The notes beneath the pieces were generated by a model. The model was not told the origin of the DNA and did no database searches. It saw only the letters and a list, made by a program, of their open reading frames with translations. Both the position numbers and the translations under genes were made by a program. Shown here one piece after another: positions 28,002 through 37,194 of a stretch of DNA of 64,000 nt; within the stretch, counting starts at the first letter, position 1; every line of letters starts with the position of its first letter. The stretch is from the NCBI RefSeq assembly GCF_014279755.1, contig NZ_CP047951.1, forward strand, positions 1,178,001-1,242,000, written 5' to 3'. The DNA comes from Synechococcus sp. PROS-U-1. Its GTDB lineage: Bacteria; Cyanobacteriota; Cyanobacteriia; PCC-6307; Cyanobiaceae.

Positions 28002-29675
28002 TCAGTCGTCGTGATCGGTTGTGGCGCCTCGACTCGAGCTGGAGACGAGCCGTGCGTATTTGCCGAGAATTCCGTTCCGATAGCGCGGTTGCGGTTTGGT
28101 CCAACCCGCACGACGACGCTCCAGTTCGGCCTCATCCACGTTCAGTTGAAGCAGCAGTTGGTCGGCATCGACGGTGATGCTGTCGCCTTCCTGAACCAGA
28201 CCGATGGTTCCTCCGACGGCGGCCTCCGGAGCAACGTGGCCCACAACGAGGCCGTAGGTGCCACCGCTGAAGCGCCCATCGGTGATCAGAGCGACCTTGT
28301 CCCCAAGGCCTTGTCCCACGATCGCTGAGGTGGGAGCCAGCATTTCCCGCATGCCAGGTCCACCGACGGGCCCCTCGTAGCGGACGACGACCACGTCACC
28401 GGCCTTGATCTGCTTGTCGAGGATGGCAGCCAGGCAGTCTTCCTCGCTTTCGAACACCCGTGCTGGTCCAGTGAGCACAGGCGTTTTCACACCGCTGATC
28501 TTGGCCACGCTGCCTTCTGTCGCCAGGTTGCCCTTGAGGATCGCCAGGTGTCCCTTGGCGTACATGGGGTTGCTCAGCGGCCGGATCACGTCCTGGCCTG
28601 AGGAGGGCTGTGAAGGAACGTCCGCCAAAAGCTCCTTCAAGCTTTTTCCTTCCACCGTGCGGCAGTCCCCATGCAGCAGTCCGGCATCGAGCAACAGCTT
28701 CATCACCTGGGGGATACCGCCGGCATTGTGCAGATCGACGGTCACGTAGCGACCGCTTGGCTTGAGGTCGCAGATCACCGGCACGCGCTGACGGATTCGT
28801 TCGAAGTCGTCAATGCTCAGGTCAACGCCTGCCGTGCGGGCAATGGCCAGCAGGTGGAGCACGGCATTGGTGGAGCCACCCACAGCCATGATCACGCTGA
28901 TGGCGTTTTCAAAGGCCTCTTTGGTGAGCAGATCGAGGGGGCGGATGTTTGCTTTTACCGCGTCCACCAGCACTTCAGCGGAGCGAGCGGCACTGTCGGC
29001 TTTTTCCTCGTCCTCCGCTGCCATCGTTGAGCTGTAGGGGAGGCTGAGTCCCATCGTTTCGATGGCGGCGCTCATGGTGTTGGCGGTGAACATGCCGCCG
29101 CAACTGCCAGCACCTGGGCAGGCATTTTTTTCAACTGCGGTGAGCTGCGCTTCATCGATCTTGCCGCTGGTCAGCTGGCCGACGGCTTCAAAAGCGCTCA
29201 CGACGGTGAGATCACAACCGCCAAGCTTGCCCGGCTTGATCGTGCCGCCGTAGACGAACACCGAAGGAATGTTCATCCGTGCCATGGCCAGCATCGCGCC
29301 TGGCATGTTTTTGTCGCAGCCACCAACAGCCAGCACGCCATCCATGCTCTGCCCGTTGCAGGCCGTTTCGATGGCGTCGGCAATCACCTCCCGACTCACC
29401 AGGGAGTACTTCATCCCTTCGGTGCCCATGGAAATGCCATCACTCACGGTGATGGTTCCAAACATCTGAGGCATGCCTCCGGCCTTCCGGGCTGCTTCTT
29501 CAGCCCGTTTGGACAGGTCATTCAGCCCCACATTGCAGGGGGTGATGGTGCTGTAGCCGTTGGCAATGCCCAGGATCGGCTTGCCAAAATCACTGTCTCC
29601 AAATCCAACGGCCCGAAGCATGGCCCGGTTGGGAGACCGCTGAATCCCCTTGGTGACGGCGTCGGAGCGAAGCAT
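28002..29675 (-). CDS. ilvD: Dihydroxy-acid dehydratase
   Basis: Dehydrates 2,3-dihydroxy-isovalerate and -methylvalerate in valine, leucine and isoleucine synthesis using an Fe-S cluster. 557 residues from ATG 29675; the upstream in-frame ATG at 29702 adds nine residues not typical of the family. Cluster and metal motifs: [17 protein letters not shown] and [17 protein letters not shown]. The C-terminal [20 protein letters not shown] is intact. Its stop is a single base away from the end of the convergent operon on the + strand. Confidence 0.96.
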   Translation of the reverse strand: MLRSDAVTKGIQRSPNRAMLRAVGFGDSDFGKPILGIANGYSTITPCNVGLNDLSKRAEEAARKAGGMPQMFGTITVSDGISMGTEGMKYSLVSREVIADAIETACNGQSMDGVLAVGGCDKNMPGAMLAMARMNIPSVFVYGGTIKPGKLGGCDLTVVSAFEAVGQLTSGKIDEAQLTAVEKNACPGAGSCGGMFTANTMSAAIETMGLSLPYSSTMAAEDEEKADSAARSAEVLVDAVKANIRPLDLLTKEAFENAISVIMAVGGSTNAVLHLLAIARTAGVDLSIDDFERIRQRVPVICDLKPSGRYVTVDLHNAGGIPQVMKLLLDAGLLHGDCRTVEGKSLKELLADVPSQPSSGQDVIRPLSNPMYAKGHLAILKGNLATEGSVAKISGVKTPVLTGPARVFESEEDCLAAILDKQIKAGDVVVVRYEGPVGGPGMREMLAPTSAIVGQGLGDKVALITDGRFSGGTYGLVVGHVAPEAAVGGTIGLVQEGDSITVDADQLLLQLNVDEAELERRRAGWTKPQPRYRNGILGKYARLVSSSSRGATTDHDD

Positions 29676-29719
29676 GGAACGGAGCGGACCAGTGGCGATC
29701 AAGCCAACCTACCGAGCGC

Positions 29720-29998
29720 TCATCCTTCGCTACCGAGACCCTCGAGTTGGGCGCGAACGCGGGCGATTTCAGCGTTCAGTTTTTCAACCCGTTCCTCGAG
29801 GTGACCGTTGGGTGAGCTGTTGAGAACCTCTGAGCCGTCCTGCATCCTCGGCGCATGCAACATCGATTTCTGAACGCCGTAGTGCCTGCGCCTGTCGGCT
29901 TCATTCAAGAGCCACCAGGCCAGACCAGCTGCACCGAGCACTGCTCCGGTGACCAGCGTTACCAGAGTGCCGGAGCCCGTGTCGTGCTGGTGGGCCAT
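29720..29998 (-). CDS. Small membrane protein with C-terminal coiled coil
   Basis: 92 residues from ATG 29998. One membrane helix near residues 10-30 (LVTLVTGAVLGAAGLAWWLL), a basic loop (NEADRRRHYG), and a C-terminal coiled coil (LEERVEKLNAEIARVRAQLEGL). The function is unknown. It lies between ilvD and upp on the same strand, with short gaps, and could share a transcript with them. Confidence 0.78.
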   Translation of the reverse strand: MAHQHDTGSGTLVTLVTGAVLGAAGLAWWLLNEADRRRHYGVQKSMLHAPRMQDGSEVLNSSPNGHLEERVEKLNAEIARVRAQLEGLGSEG

Positions 29999-30034
29999 GG
30001 GTGCGATCAACCTTCCCGAAGGTTAGTCACGCTC

Positions 30035-30640
30035 TCAATGTCTGAGGTTGAGCCTTCGCACAGGGTCACCGATGCCCGGACGAATCTCGCCTTGTTCCCC
30101 AAGACCTTCGTCGATGCAAGCGGTGTGCAGCGTGAGGTCGGGAATCGTTTCTCCCAGCAGCTTCAGCCCCGGACTGGCACACAACGCGGTGATCAAACGC
30201 AGCCGCCGGCCCTCAACACCCTTGTCTTGCAACCCCTGCAGGAGCTTGAGCGTGGCCTGGCCATCGCGGATCTGATCAACAAAGAGAATCACCCCCGCGT
30301 TGGCCTCAATCTCCTGCGGGCATGTCCCCAAACAAAGAGATGCATCTGGAAGCACCGATCGTCCTCCTTGCCACAGCTCAAGGCCGCCCGGAAGAACCGG
30401 GATCGCGATCAGCGGCACAGAAGCCTCAACGATGGTTCCCTCGGTGTCTCCCTCCATTCCGGGCACCGTGTCGCGACGATGGGGCAACCAGTCCCGCAGG
30501 GCTTCGTAGGTGAGCCAACGGCCCAGTTCCTGCAGTGCAGTGGCATAGAGGGCCGGTGGGGTTTCCCGGTGCCGCAGCATCGTCAGCCAATGACCGATCA
30601 GGGGATGGGGTGGAACCACCACCCGCAGGCTCATGGCCAT
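30035..30640 (-). CDS. upp: Uracil phosphoribosyltransferase family protein
   Basis: Salvages uracil to UMP with PRPP. 201 residues. The N-terminal VVVPPHPLIGHWLTMLRHRETPP matches the UPRT start (HPLIxHKLTxLRD), and there is a PRPP-type segment GVILFVDQIRDGQATLK. The middle part is more divergent than in typical Upp, so substrate preference is not certain. Start ATG 30640 or 30634. Divergent from the pentapeptide-repeat gene, about 55 bases apart. Confidence 0.82.
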   Translation of the reverse strand: MAMSLRVVVPPHPLIGHWLTMLRHRETPPALYATALQELGRWLTYEALRDWLPHRRDTVPGMEGDTEGTIVEASVPLIAIPVLPGGLELWQGGRSVLPDASLCLGTCPQEIEANAGVILFVDQIRDGQATLKLLQGLQDKGVEGRRLRLITALCASPGLKLLGETIPDLTLHTACIDEGLGEQGEIRPGIGDPVRRLNLRH

Positions 30641-30695
30641 ATCGACTCGCTCCGTTGGTGATTGCCATAACGTGATTGCTCAAATTACCGGTTTC

Positions 30696-31205
30696 ATGGG
30701 CGCCTTTCGACGTATGGCCTCGCTGCTGGCGGTGATCCTTCTGGGATTGATCACTGTTGTCTGGCCTGAATCAGCGCAGGCGATCACGGCTCCGGAACTC
30801 CGTGGACAGTTTGCAGTTCAGGAGATCAGCTCCGACATGCACGGCCTCGATCTCAAGGAGAAAGAGTTCCTCAAGGCCGATCTTCGTGACGTGAATCTCA
30901 GTGGTACAGATCTGCGGGGAGCTGTGATCAACACCTCTCAACTTCAGGGCGCCGACCTGCGCGATGCCGATCTCTCCGATGTCGTCGGCTTTGCCAGTCA
31001 CTTCGAGGGCGCCGATCTGCGTGGTGCCAACTTCACCAACGCGATGATGATGCAAAGCCGTTTTACCGACGCGCAGATCGATGGTGCTGATTTCACCAAC
31101 GCCGTGATTGATCTGCCTCAGCAGCGGGCCCTTTGCGCCAGGGCTGATGGCTCCAATCCGATCAGTGGTGTCTCCACTCGTGAGAGCCTGGGCTGTCGCC
31201 CTTAA
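30696..31205 (+). CDS. Exported pentapeptide-repeat protein
   Basis: 169 residues from ATG 30696. Signal peptide MGAFRRM plus hydrophobic core and predicted cleavage after SAQA. The mature part has about 15 pentapeptide units of the A(D/N)Lxx type, such as ADLRDVNLSGTDLRGA and GADLRDADLSD, which fold as a right-handed quadrilateral helix. A final part holds two Cys (residues ALCAR and LGCRP). Similar lumenal pentapeptide proteins occur in thylakoids; a lumenal location here is inference. The gene ends five bases before cobW. Confidence 0.85.
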   Translation: MGAFRRMASLLAVILLGLITVVWPESAQAITAPELRGQFAVQEISSDMHGLDLKEKEFLKADLRDVNLSGTDLRGAVINTSQLQGADLRDADLSDVVGFASHFEGADLRGANFTNAMMMQSRFTDAQIDGADFTNAVIDLPQQRALCARADGSNPISGVSTRESLGCRP

Positions 31206-31210
31206 TCGTC

Positions 31211-32308
31211 ATGCCAAAGCGTCTACCGGTGACCGTGATCACTGGGTTTCTTGGGGCCGGTAAGACCACAGTGCTGCGCCATTTGCTCACCCGTGGTGGT
31301 CAGCGTCTGGCGGTCATGGTCAATGAATTCGGCAGTGTGGGGCTTGATGGTGATTTGATCCGCAGTTGCGGCTTCTGTCCTGACGAAGATCTGGACGGCC
31401 GTCTGGTGGAGCTGAACAACGGCTGCCTCTGTTGCACGGTTCAGGATGACTTCCTGCCGACGATGGAGAAGCTGCTGGAGCGGGCGGATCAGCTGGATGG
31501 AATCGTTGTTGAAACCAGCGGTCTGGCCTTGCCACGGCCCCTGCTTCAGGCCTTGGATTGGCCCGCCATCCGCAGCCAAGTCCATGTGAATGGTGTGGTG
31601 ACGCTGGTGGATGGCGAGGCCCTGGCTCAGGGCAGTCCTGTGGCTGACCCTGATGCTCTGGAGCGGCAGCGTGCAGAGGACCCCAGCTTGGATCACCTCA
31701 CAGCCATCGACGAATTATTTGAGGATCAACTCCATGCCGCCGATCTGGTTTTGATCAGTCGGGCCGATCGTCTTGAAGCATCGGCGATGGCTGATGTACG
31801 GGAGCGAATTAAAGACAAAGTGCGCGCAGGAACCGCACTGCTTCCTGTCTCTCAGGGGCAGGTGGAGACATCCGTTGTACTGGGACTGGACCACCAGGCC
31901 CAGCACGATCACGATCACGATCACCACCACGACCACGATCATCACGACCACAGCCATGTCGCGATGGTCGGCAGCAATGTGCGTGTCGAAGGCTCTCTGG
32001 ATCGCCAGGCCCTTGAGCAGCTTTTGCCCAAGCTTGTGAGGGATCAGCAGGTCGTTCGACTGAAAGGGCGTGTCTGGTTACAGGACAAAACGCTCCCTCT
32101 CCAGGTCCAAATGGTTGGCCCTCGCTTGAACAGTTGGTTTGAAGTCGCCCCCAGCCATGCCTGGAGGCCTGAGGCCGGCTGCGGTGCGGATTTGGTCGTG
32201 CTGGCGTTGAACAACTCCGCGGCTTCGGCTGTGGAAAGCAGTCTTCAGAGGCTTGTGCAAGCCACACCGGCCAAGGCCAGCACTGCAGCTGCCACGCCAG
32301 AGAGCTGA
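31211..32308 (+). CDS. CobW-family GTPase (G3E), His-rich
   Basis: Metal-trafficking P-loop GTPase of the COG0523/CobW group; CobW itself is associated with cobalt insertion in cobalamin synthesis, other members serve zinc. 365 residues. Walker A GFLGAGKTTV, the metal-binding NNGCLCC (CxCC), ETSG and SRAD (in place of NKxD) motifs. Between the G domain and the C-terminal CobW domain lies a His/Asp-rich linker (HDHDHDHHHDHDHHDH) that may store metal. A link to B12 is plausible since the window encodes a B12-dependent NrdJ, but zinc cannot be excluded. Confidence 0.88.
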   Translation: MPKRLPVTVITGFLGAGKTTVLRHLLTRGGQRLAVMVNEFGSVGLDGDLIRSCGFCPDEDLDGRLVELNNGCLCCTVQDDFLPTMEKLLERADQLDGIVVETSGLALPRPLLQALDWPAIRSQVHVNGVVTLVDGEALAQGSPVADPDALERQRAEDPSLDHLTAIDELFEDQLHAADLVLISRADRLEASAMADVRERIKDKVRAGTALLPVSQGQVETSVVLGLDHQAQHDHDHDHHHDHDHHDHSHVAMVGSNVRVEGSLDRQALEQLLPKLVRDQQVVRLKGRVWLQDKTLPLQVQMVGPRLNSWFEVAPSHAWRPEAGCGADLVVLALNNSAASAVESSLQRLVQATPAKASTAAATPES

Positions 32309-33111
32309 ATCGGGTCACCCTCCATTCGGCCCACAAAAAGTGCCATCACCGGCGCCGTCGCCATCAGTGTGACCCCCTCTCCAACGGGCATGGTCTGCAA
32401 CACGACTTGCTGCAACAGGATGCCTGCGTTGGTGCCAATCACGGTGGCCACCACGAGCCTGAATTGCTCGCGTCGTGTGATGGCCACCCTGCCCCGGATC
32501 CCTCTCAAGAGAGGGAGAAGTCCAATCCATCCCCCCAGCAAACGGATGGCTGCCGTCTGCAGTGGGGTCAGGTCAGTGGTGACCAGCACATGACGGGCAA
32601 GAAAGGCTCCGCTCAGGCCACAGACCACCGCCGTCAGGGCGAACACGAGGCCAGTGCTCAGTTCGCTGCCCTTGCCTCCCTGCTTCGAGCAGCCTGTTTC
32701 GTTGGCCTGCAGTGCGATCAGGACCACCGCGCCCGACACCAGGATCGCCCCGAGCCAGGTCCTCGAGCTCAAGCTGTCCCCCATCACAACGACCCCAGCG
32801 ATGCTTGCCAGCACTGGTCCGCTGGCTTCAACGGTGAGGGTGCGTCGGGTGCCCAGTCGCCGTAAGGCTCCGAGGTAAAAACTGTCTCCGGCTGCAATGC
32901 CGACCAAGCCGCTGATCAACAGCAGCACTACGGCCCATCCGCCGTTGTCCATCGGAAGTGTGAGCAGAACCGGCAGAAACAGCAGGCTCGCCAGGCCGTT
33001 TTTCATGGCATTGAGCCGGATCGCCGTCATCCGACCCGTCAATGAACGCCAGAGTGCACTGGCTCCCGTCCAGGCCATGGCCGCTCCGAGGGCCGCCAGA
33101 ACTCCCGTCAT
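32245..33111 (-). CDS. DMT-superfamily (EamA) membrane transporter
   Basis: 288 residues, about ten hydrophobic segments arranged as two EamA repeats: TGVLAALGAAMAWTGASALW at the start and the second beginning around FALTAVVCGLSGAFLARH. Family members export amino acids, nucleobases or other metabolites; the substrate cannot be inferred. The 3' end overlaps cobW by 64 bases on the opposite strand. Divergent from the DUF389 gene. Confidence 0.88.
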   Translation of the reverse strand: MTGVLAALGAAMAWTGASALWRSLTGRMTAIRLNAMKNGLASLLFLPVLLTLPMDNGGWAVVLLLISGLVGIAAGDSFYLGALRRLGTRRTLTVEASGPVLASIAGVVVMGDSLSSRTWLGAILVSGAVVLIALQANETGCSKQGGKGSELSTGLVFALTAVVCGLSGAFLARHVLVTTDLTPLQTAAIRLLGGWIGLLPLLRGIRGRVAITRREQFRLVVATVIGTNAGILLQQVVLQTMPVGEGVTLMATAPVMALFVGRMEGDPIQLSGVAAAVLALAGVACTSL

Positions 33112-33182
33112 CTCTTGTTGGTGATCGTCGTGAAGTCTGCTGCGCAGTTTCGAACTCTGTGCACAATTCAGAAACGTGAGTC

Positions 33183-33340
33183 CTGGAGACGCTCAAGGTG
33201 CTGGGGCAAGTGTTGGAGACCCTCTCGGGGTATTGGGCGCTCCATCTTGAAAATCGTGTCCCGCGAACTGAGCTCTATGAAGCTCGGATCAAATCGTCCA
33301 ACCTTCGCTGGTTTTTTTCATCCTTCTGATCAGTTCAGCG
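33183..33340 (+). other. Frame-shifted N-terminal part of the DUF389 gene
   Basis: Reading from about 33198 (GTG; GTG 33210 and TTG 33213 are alternatives) gives a continuous peptide ending ARIKSSNLRW-F-F, as expected just before the first membrane helix of DUF389 proteins. At a run of seven T (33312-33318) the frame must change by -1 to continue as FILLISSAVIDTLGLI in the frame of the main ORF. Without the change it stops at 33327. One more T would restore a single frame. It may be a sequencing error, a real mutation, or slippage on the T-run. Confidence 0.65.
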
Positions 33341-34294
33341 GTGATTGACACCCTTGGGTTGATCTCCAACAGCACGGCCGTCGTGATTGGGGCCATGATC
33401 GTCGCCCCGCTGATGGACCCCATTCTCAGCTTGGCCTTTGGTTTGGCGGTCAGTGACGGGACATTGATCCGACGTTCTGCCGTCAGGATCAGCTTTGGGG
33501 TGATGGCTGTGATCGGAACCGCTTCGCTGATCAGTTGGGGGCTTGGCATCAGCCATGTGCAGTCGGAAATCACCGGACGCACTTCTCCGAACCTGATCGA
33601 TCTCGGAATTGCCATAGCTGCTGCTGTTGCCGGGTCGTTTTCGATGACCCGCAAACAATTGTCGAACTCCATTGCTGGTGTGGCGATTGCTGTTGCCCTT
33701 GTTCCTCCTCTGTGCGTCAGCGGCATTGGCCTCACCCTCGGCTCGGAAATGGTGGCTGTTTTTGGTCGTGGAACGGTGGCAGGCCTGACCAATCAGATCG
33801 CGGAGGGCTCGTTTCTGCTCTTTGTGACAAACCTGATCGGCATCACGGTCACCAGCCTTGTGGTGTTTTTGCTGCAGCCGTATGGCTCATTTCGCACGTG
33901 TTGGCGCAATCTTCTGGCCTGGCTGGGTTTGCTTGGATTGCTGAGTCTGCCGTTGTCCTCTGCATTGCACGATTTCAGCGTGCGGCAGGAGATGGATGCT
34001 GAGTTTGGTCGCTTCAAAGCTGGTCAACTTAAACGCGTTGCGATAGCTCAGAACAACCCGAGATTTTGGTCAAAGGCTCGTTTGATGTATAGCAATGTGA
34101 GCGTTGTCGATAACAAGGCAAGACTCGATCTGGTGTTGAATGTGCCCGAAGACTTTTTAGACCAAGCGTTGATAGATTTTGTTTATCAAAGCATGCTCAA
34201 ACGTGCAAAATCATTTGGATTGGATGATCTGTATGTGAACATTAGTGTAATTCTCAATCGTGTTTATAAATTTGATAGCCAGGGTATGAATTAG
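33341..34294 (+). CDS. DUF389 membrane protein (main frame)
   Basis: 317 residues from GTG 33341, but the true N-terminus seems to lie in another frame further upstream (33198-33340). The family segment TLGLISNSTAVVIGAMIVAPLMDPILSLAFG opens the frame, followed by about five to six membrane helices and a soluble C-terminal tail with beta-like stretches. DUF389/TIGR00341 proteins are of unknown function. Codons in the last 250 bases are clearly more A/T-rich than in the membrane part. No terminator is obvious afterwards. Confidence 0.78.
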   Translation: MIDTLGLISNSTAVVIGAMIVAPLMDPILSLAFGLAVSDGTLIRRSAVRISFGVMAVIGTASLISWGLGISHVQSEITGRTSPNLIDLGIAIAAAVAGSFSMTRKQLSNSIAGVAIAVALVPPLCVSGIGLTLGSEMVAVFGRGTVAGLTNQIAEGSFLLFVTNLIGITVTSLVVFLLQPYGSFRTCWRNLLAWLGLLGLLSLPLSSALHDFSVRQEMDAEFGRFKAGQLKRVAIAQNNPRFWSKARLMYSNVSVVDNKARLDLVLNVPEDFLDQALIDFVYQSMLKRAKSFGLDDLYVNISVILNRVYKFDSQGMN

Positions 34295-34459
34295 TTTTTA
34301 TGGATGCAGATATTTTGTAGTTGCGAAAAAGTTTCTGTATGCAGAGGCATGATTCCCTGTTGTTTAGGCGTTGAACAGGCGTAGAGTTGATTGATGCAAG
34401 AATTTAATTTGAATGATAGCTGTATGTCTTGTATCTGGGTCGTTCTATGGAACTGAATG

Positions 34460-35413
34460 TCAGCTTGATGTCGAAAGTGATGCTTTGATCAGCTTGGATG
34501 ACAACGTCCAGAGCGTTGTCGCCTTGTTGCCGTCGGATGCGTCTTGGGACGGTTCAGTTGGGCTGAATTGATGTCGACCAGGACCCAGCAACCCGTTGCT
34601 CCAGTAGGTGAATCCAGGCCGGTTGGGCGCTTCGTCGATGAGCTGAACCAAAAGACCTCCGGCCTGTTCAACACGTTCCGTCAACTTCAAAACATCTCTG
34701 GCAACAAACCCGAACAGAGCTTGCCCGAGTGGATTGGCTTGGCGACTACTCCTGAAAAAACCGTCTGATGTCCGAGGAATCACCAGCCCAGGACTCCATG
34801 CCACGACAGGTAGTCCTGGGCTTTGACGATGAATCTCCTTGGCCAACAGCAGATTGCAGAGCTTGCTGTCCTTGTAGGCCTTATCAGCATTGAAAGGGCT
34901 GATGCCGTCCACCATGGCTGCCCCTGCTCCCTGGTGAATGCCCTGCAACGTGCCAAGACCTGCAGGCTGGCCGACCCGTCCACCTCCAGTTGACGGGTTG
35001 TGCACCTCAGAGGCGGTGATGACGATGGCTTGGGCTTGATCTCTGAGTCCTTCAACGAGGAACTGGTGGGCCAGATGGTTCACCGCAAAGGTGAGTTCAA
35101 TCCCCTGTCGACTCCAACGGGGTGAACGATGTCCGGCATATTGCAACCCTGCGTTCAGCACCAAAGCATCGAATGATGTTTGCTCTTGATGGAGCACTTC
35201 AATCGCCTTGGCCACGGACGCAAGGTCAGCCAGATCAGCAACGCAGGTCTGAACGGATTCAGATAATGCCGCTCGGGTTTGCTCGGACCGCTCCGCATTG
35301 CGGCAAAGAATGGTCAGCTCATCTCCACGAGCCAGCAGAATCTTTGCCGCCTCAAGACCGATCCCGCTGCTGGCACCGGTGATCAAGATCCTGCGCCGTT
35401 CAGCTGTCGTCAT
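34460..35413 (-). CDS. Short-chain dehydrogenase, protochlorophyllide-reductase-like
   Basis: 317 residues from ATG 35413, which overlaps the end of the upstream gene by 14 bases. Rossmann motif ITGASSGIGLEAAKILL, NAG in LVLNAGLQYAG and the catalytic pair YKDSK. The run AYKDSKLCNLLLAKEIHR and the C-terminal layout resemble light-dependent POR and related retinol-dehydrogenase-type SDRs, but several regions differ, so I treat it as a paralog rather than POR itself. Substrate unknown. Coupled with the beta-propeller gene before it. Confidence 0.82.
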   Translation of the reverse strand: MTTAERRRILITGASSGIGLEAAKILLARGDELTILCRNAERSEQTRAALSESVQTCVADLADLASVAKAIEVLHQEQTSFDALVLNAGLQYAGHRSPRWSRQGIELTFAVNHLAHQFLVEGLRDQAQAIVITASEVHNPSTGGGRVGQPAGLGTLQGIHQGAGAAMVDGISPFNADKAYKDSKLCNLLLAKEIHRQSPGLPVVAWSPGLVIPRTSDGFFRSSRQANPLGQALFGFVARDVLKLTERVEQAGGLLVQLIDEAPNRPGFTYWSNGLLGPGRHQFSPTEPSQDASDGNKATTLWTLSSKLIKASLSTSS

Positions 35414-36206
35414 GGACTTTGTAGACGTAGAGATCGGCATCACGATCGCTCACCACGTACATCCTCTTTCGTTGTGGATCAAAGGCAACACCCTCCGCTT
35501 TGCGGATCAGCTTGTCCTTGTTTCCCGTATTGATGGTGAGATCAAGGCGCTGGAGAACAGCATCACGCGTCCAGTCGTATTGGAACAGGCACTGGCCTTT
35601 GTCGCTTGCAATCCAGAGGGTGTCGTTTCTGCTGTCGAAACTCAGTCCAGAAAAATCCAGCTTGTCGGCTTTCAGTTTTGGGTGGGTGAAGCCCTGGCTG
35701 GCTTGCAGCACCCTTGTTGAAAGGATGGTCGTCAGAGAGGGATCAAGTTCGATGAGCAGACCCGGACGTCGCTCTTTGACCACAAACACGTGGTCGTTGC
35801 TGGTGTTCACGGTGATTCCCTCCAATCCGTTGTTGTCAGGAGGGTCTGGGAAATGGTGCGCAATGGTGGCGTAGTTGCCCATGGCTGAGAGGGGCCGTCG
35901 AGAGTGTTCACGGCGTGTCTTGAGATCAACCAAGACGACTGAATTGGTTGCCTCCTGGACGACGAGCAGCTCGCTGTCCTCGCGGCGGATGGCAATGCCC
36001 TCCAGGTCGTCGAGACCGATGAAGAATGAGTCGGCCACCGATACTCTGCCCTTGAGATCCAGGCGAAAAATCGCCTTGGTGTCATCACTGACGGTGTAGA
36101 GCGCGGATCCATCACGATTCAACGTCAGCCCGGAGGGTTCATTCAGGCCGAGCCCTGGGTCACGAAGCCGATGGCGGCTCAGCAGTTCAAGGCGCGTCGA
36201 AGTCAT
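35400..36206 (-). CDS. SdiA-regulated/YjiK-type beta-propeller protein
   Basis: 268 residues from ATG 36206. Repeating blades with the pattern EPSGLTLNRDGSALYTVSDD, DDLEGIAIRRED, NGLEGITVNTSNDHVFVVKE and KAEGVAFDPQRKRMYVVSDRDADLYVY fit the SdiA-regulated (phytase-like) propeller family. No signal peptide is evident, unlike many relatives. The function in the family is unclear; calcium-dependent phosphatase activity has been suggested for similar folds only. Overlaps the POR-like SDR gene. Confidence 0.78.
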   Translation of the reverse strand: MTSTRLELLSRHRLRDPGLGLNEPSGLTLNRDGSALYTVSDDTKAIFRLDLKGRVSVADSFFIGLDDLEGIAIRREDSELLVVQEATNSVVLVDLKTRREHSRRPLSAMGNYATIAHHFPDPPDNNGLEGITVNTSNDHVFVVKERRPGLLIELDPSLTTILSTRVLQASQGFTHPKLKADKLDFSGLSFDSRNDTLWIASDKGQCLFQYDWTRDAVLQRLDLTINTGNKDKLIRKAEGVAFDPQRKRMYVVSDRDADLYVYKVHDDS

Positions 36207-36298
36207 CGTTCCATGCAACTCGCGTCTTCAATTCTCGCTCCAGATGGTCGCCAATTGATCCCGATGGGTGCGAAGCCTTCATCTGTTGCTTGCCAATG

Positions 36299-36466
36299 TT
36301 AACTATCTGAATAAATTTGATTTAAGTCATATTGAATCTGATCAATCCTTGCATTCAATTCCGTTACTCTGCTTTTCCACCCCATTTGCTCGAAGTAAGC
36401 ACATCGGGCACACTCCCATCGCAAGCCGAATTCAAGTCTTTCGATAGGTGAATATTGAATCGCCAT
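36299..36466 (-). CDS. 55-residue protein with CxxC motif
   Basis: Short frame from ATG 36466 to TAA 36299. N-terminus MAIQYSPIERLEFGLRW, then CARC, then an amphipathic helix rich in Gln, Asp and Ile (TELNARIDQIQYDLNQIY). The composition is protein-like: a CxxC pair, several aromatic residues and a likely coiled-coil tail. A purine-rich GAAAGAG lies about 10 bases before the start. I recognise no family. It may be a metal-binding or redox micro-protein, but this is a guess from the CxxC alone. Confidence 0.6.
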   Translation of the reverse strand: MAIQYSPIERLEFGLRWECARCAYFEQMGWKSRVTELNARIDQIQYDLNQIYSDS

Positions 36467-37194
36467 TGTTTACTCTTTCTTGGGTCCGCACCTTAGTAGT
36501 GAGATCAATGGCTTTGGACCCTTTGTGTTGGTTTGAATTTCGTATTACCCGTACAAGCCCTGCCCCATGGTGTGGGCACTTCCTGGCTCGGCCATGCTTT
36601 GCATGCCCTTGGGTGACTTCTCGTTCATCCTTTGATCTTGCATGACTTCTCAAGTGTTGACCTTTTTCAATCTTATTGGATCTTATGTATTCTCCAAATG
36701 CAGGGTGCTAAATGAAAGCAAGCACTTGCGCTTATCGGTTTGATATTCCTTTGTAGAGTAGATGATGCAGTTGCATCGCGTATGATGCCATTTGCTTTTA
36801 GCAATAGGAAAGAAACCATTGATTGGTTGATGATTATTTCATCCGTTTGATCTATTCCTGAAGGGCTGGTCTTCGTTCTCCCTTTCTGAATTCCTCATGG
36901 CGTTGTTCTTTAATTCCTGGATTCTGTTTGGTGTTCTGAAACCATTGGCTGAGGATGGTTTAGATCTTATTCAAGGGACGCTTGTAAGTCGTTGCTTGAT
37001 ACGAACAAGACCCCGAAACTATTTTCCGCAGGTTGCCGCTTCAGCGCCGCGTCGGACGCTATGAGTGAGCTTGTGTTGGGTTGCGCGCCATCCCACAGGG
37101 ACTCTCCCAAGTCGCTGCTGGTCATGGCCCCTCAGCATTCTCTTGCCCGCTGTACCTTGTTGATTCGACTGAATGCTTGGGTGGTCCTTCAGCC
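36467..37194. other. A/T-rich stretch without a convincing gene
   Basis: Frames such as 36448-36645 and 36897-37064 on the + strand are open but lack support. A perfect inverted repeat GATGCAGTTGCATC sits at 36764-36777. The base composition is visibly lower in G/C than in the flanking core genes. Confidence 0.5.

Noticed and set aside
29855-30661. 268-codon + strand frame
   Set aside because: Antisense of upp and the small membrane-protein gene; composition not protein-like.
36764-36777. Perfect inverted repeat GATGCAGTTGCATC
   Set aside because: Could be an operator, but no gene start lies close by, and such a short palindrome is expected by chance in this length.
36897-37064. 55-codon + strand frame before the LOG gene
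   Set aside because: Second half is Arg/Pro-rich and looks non-coding; no ribosome site.
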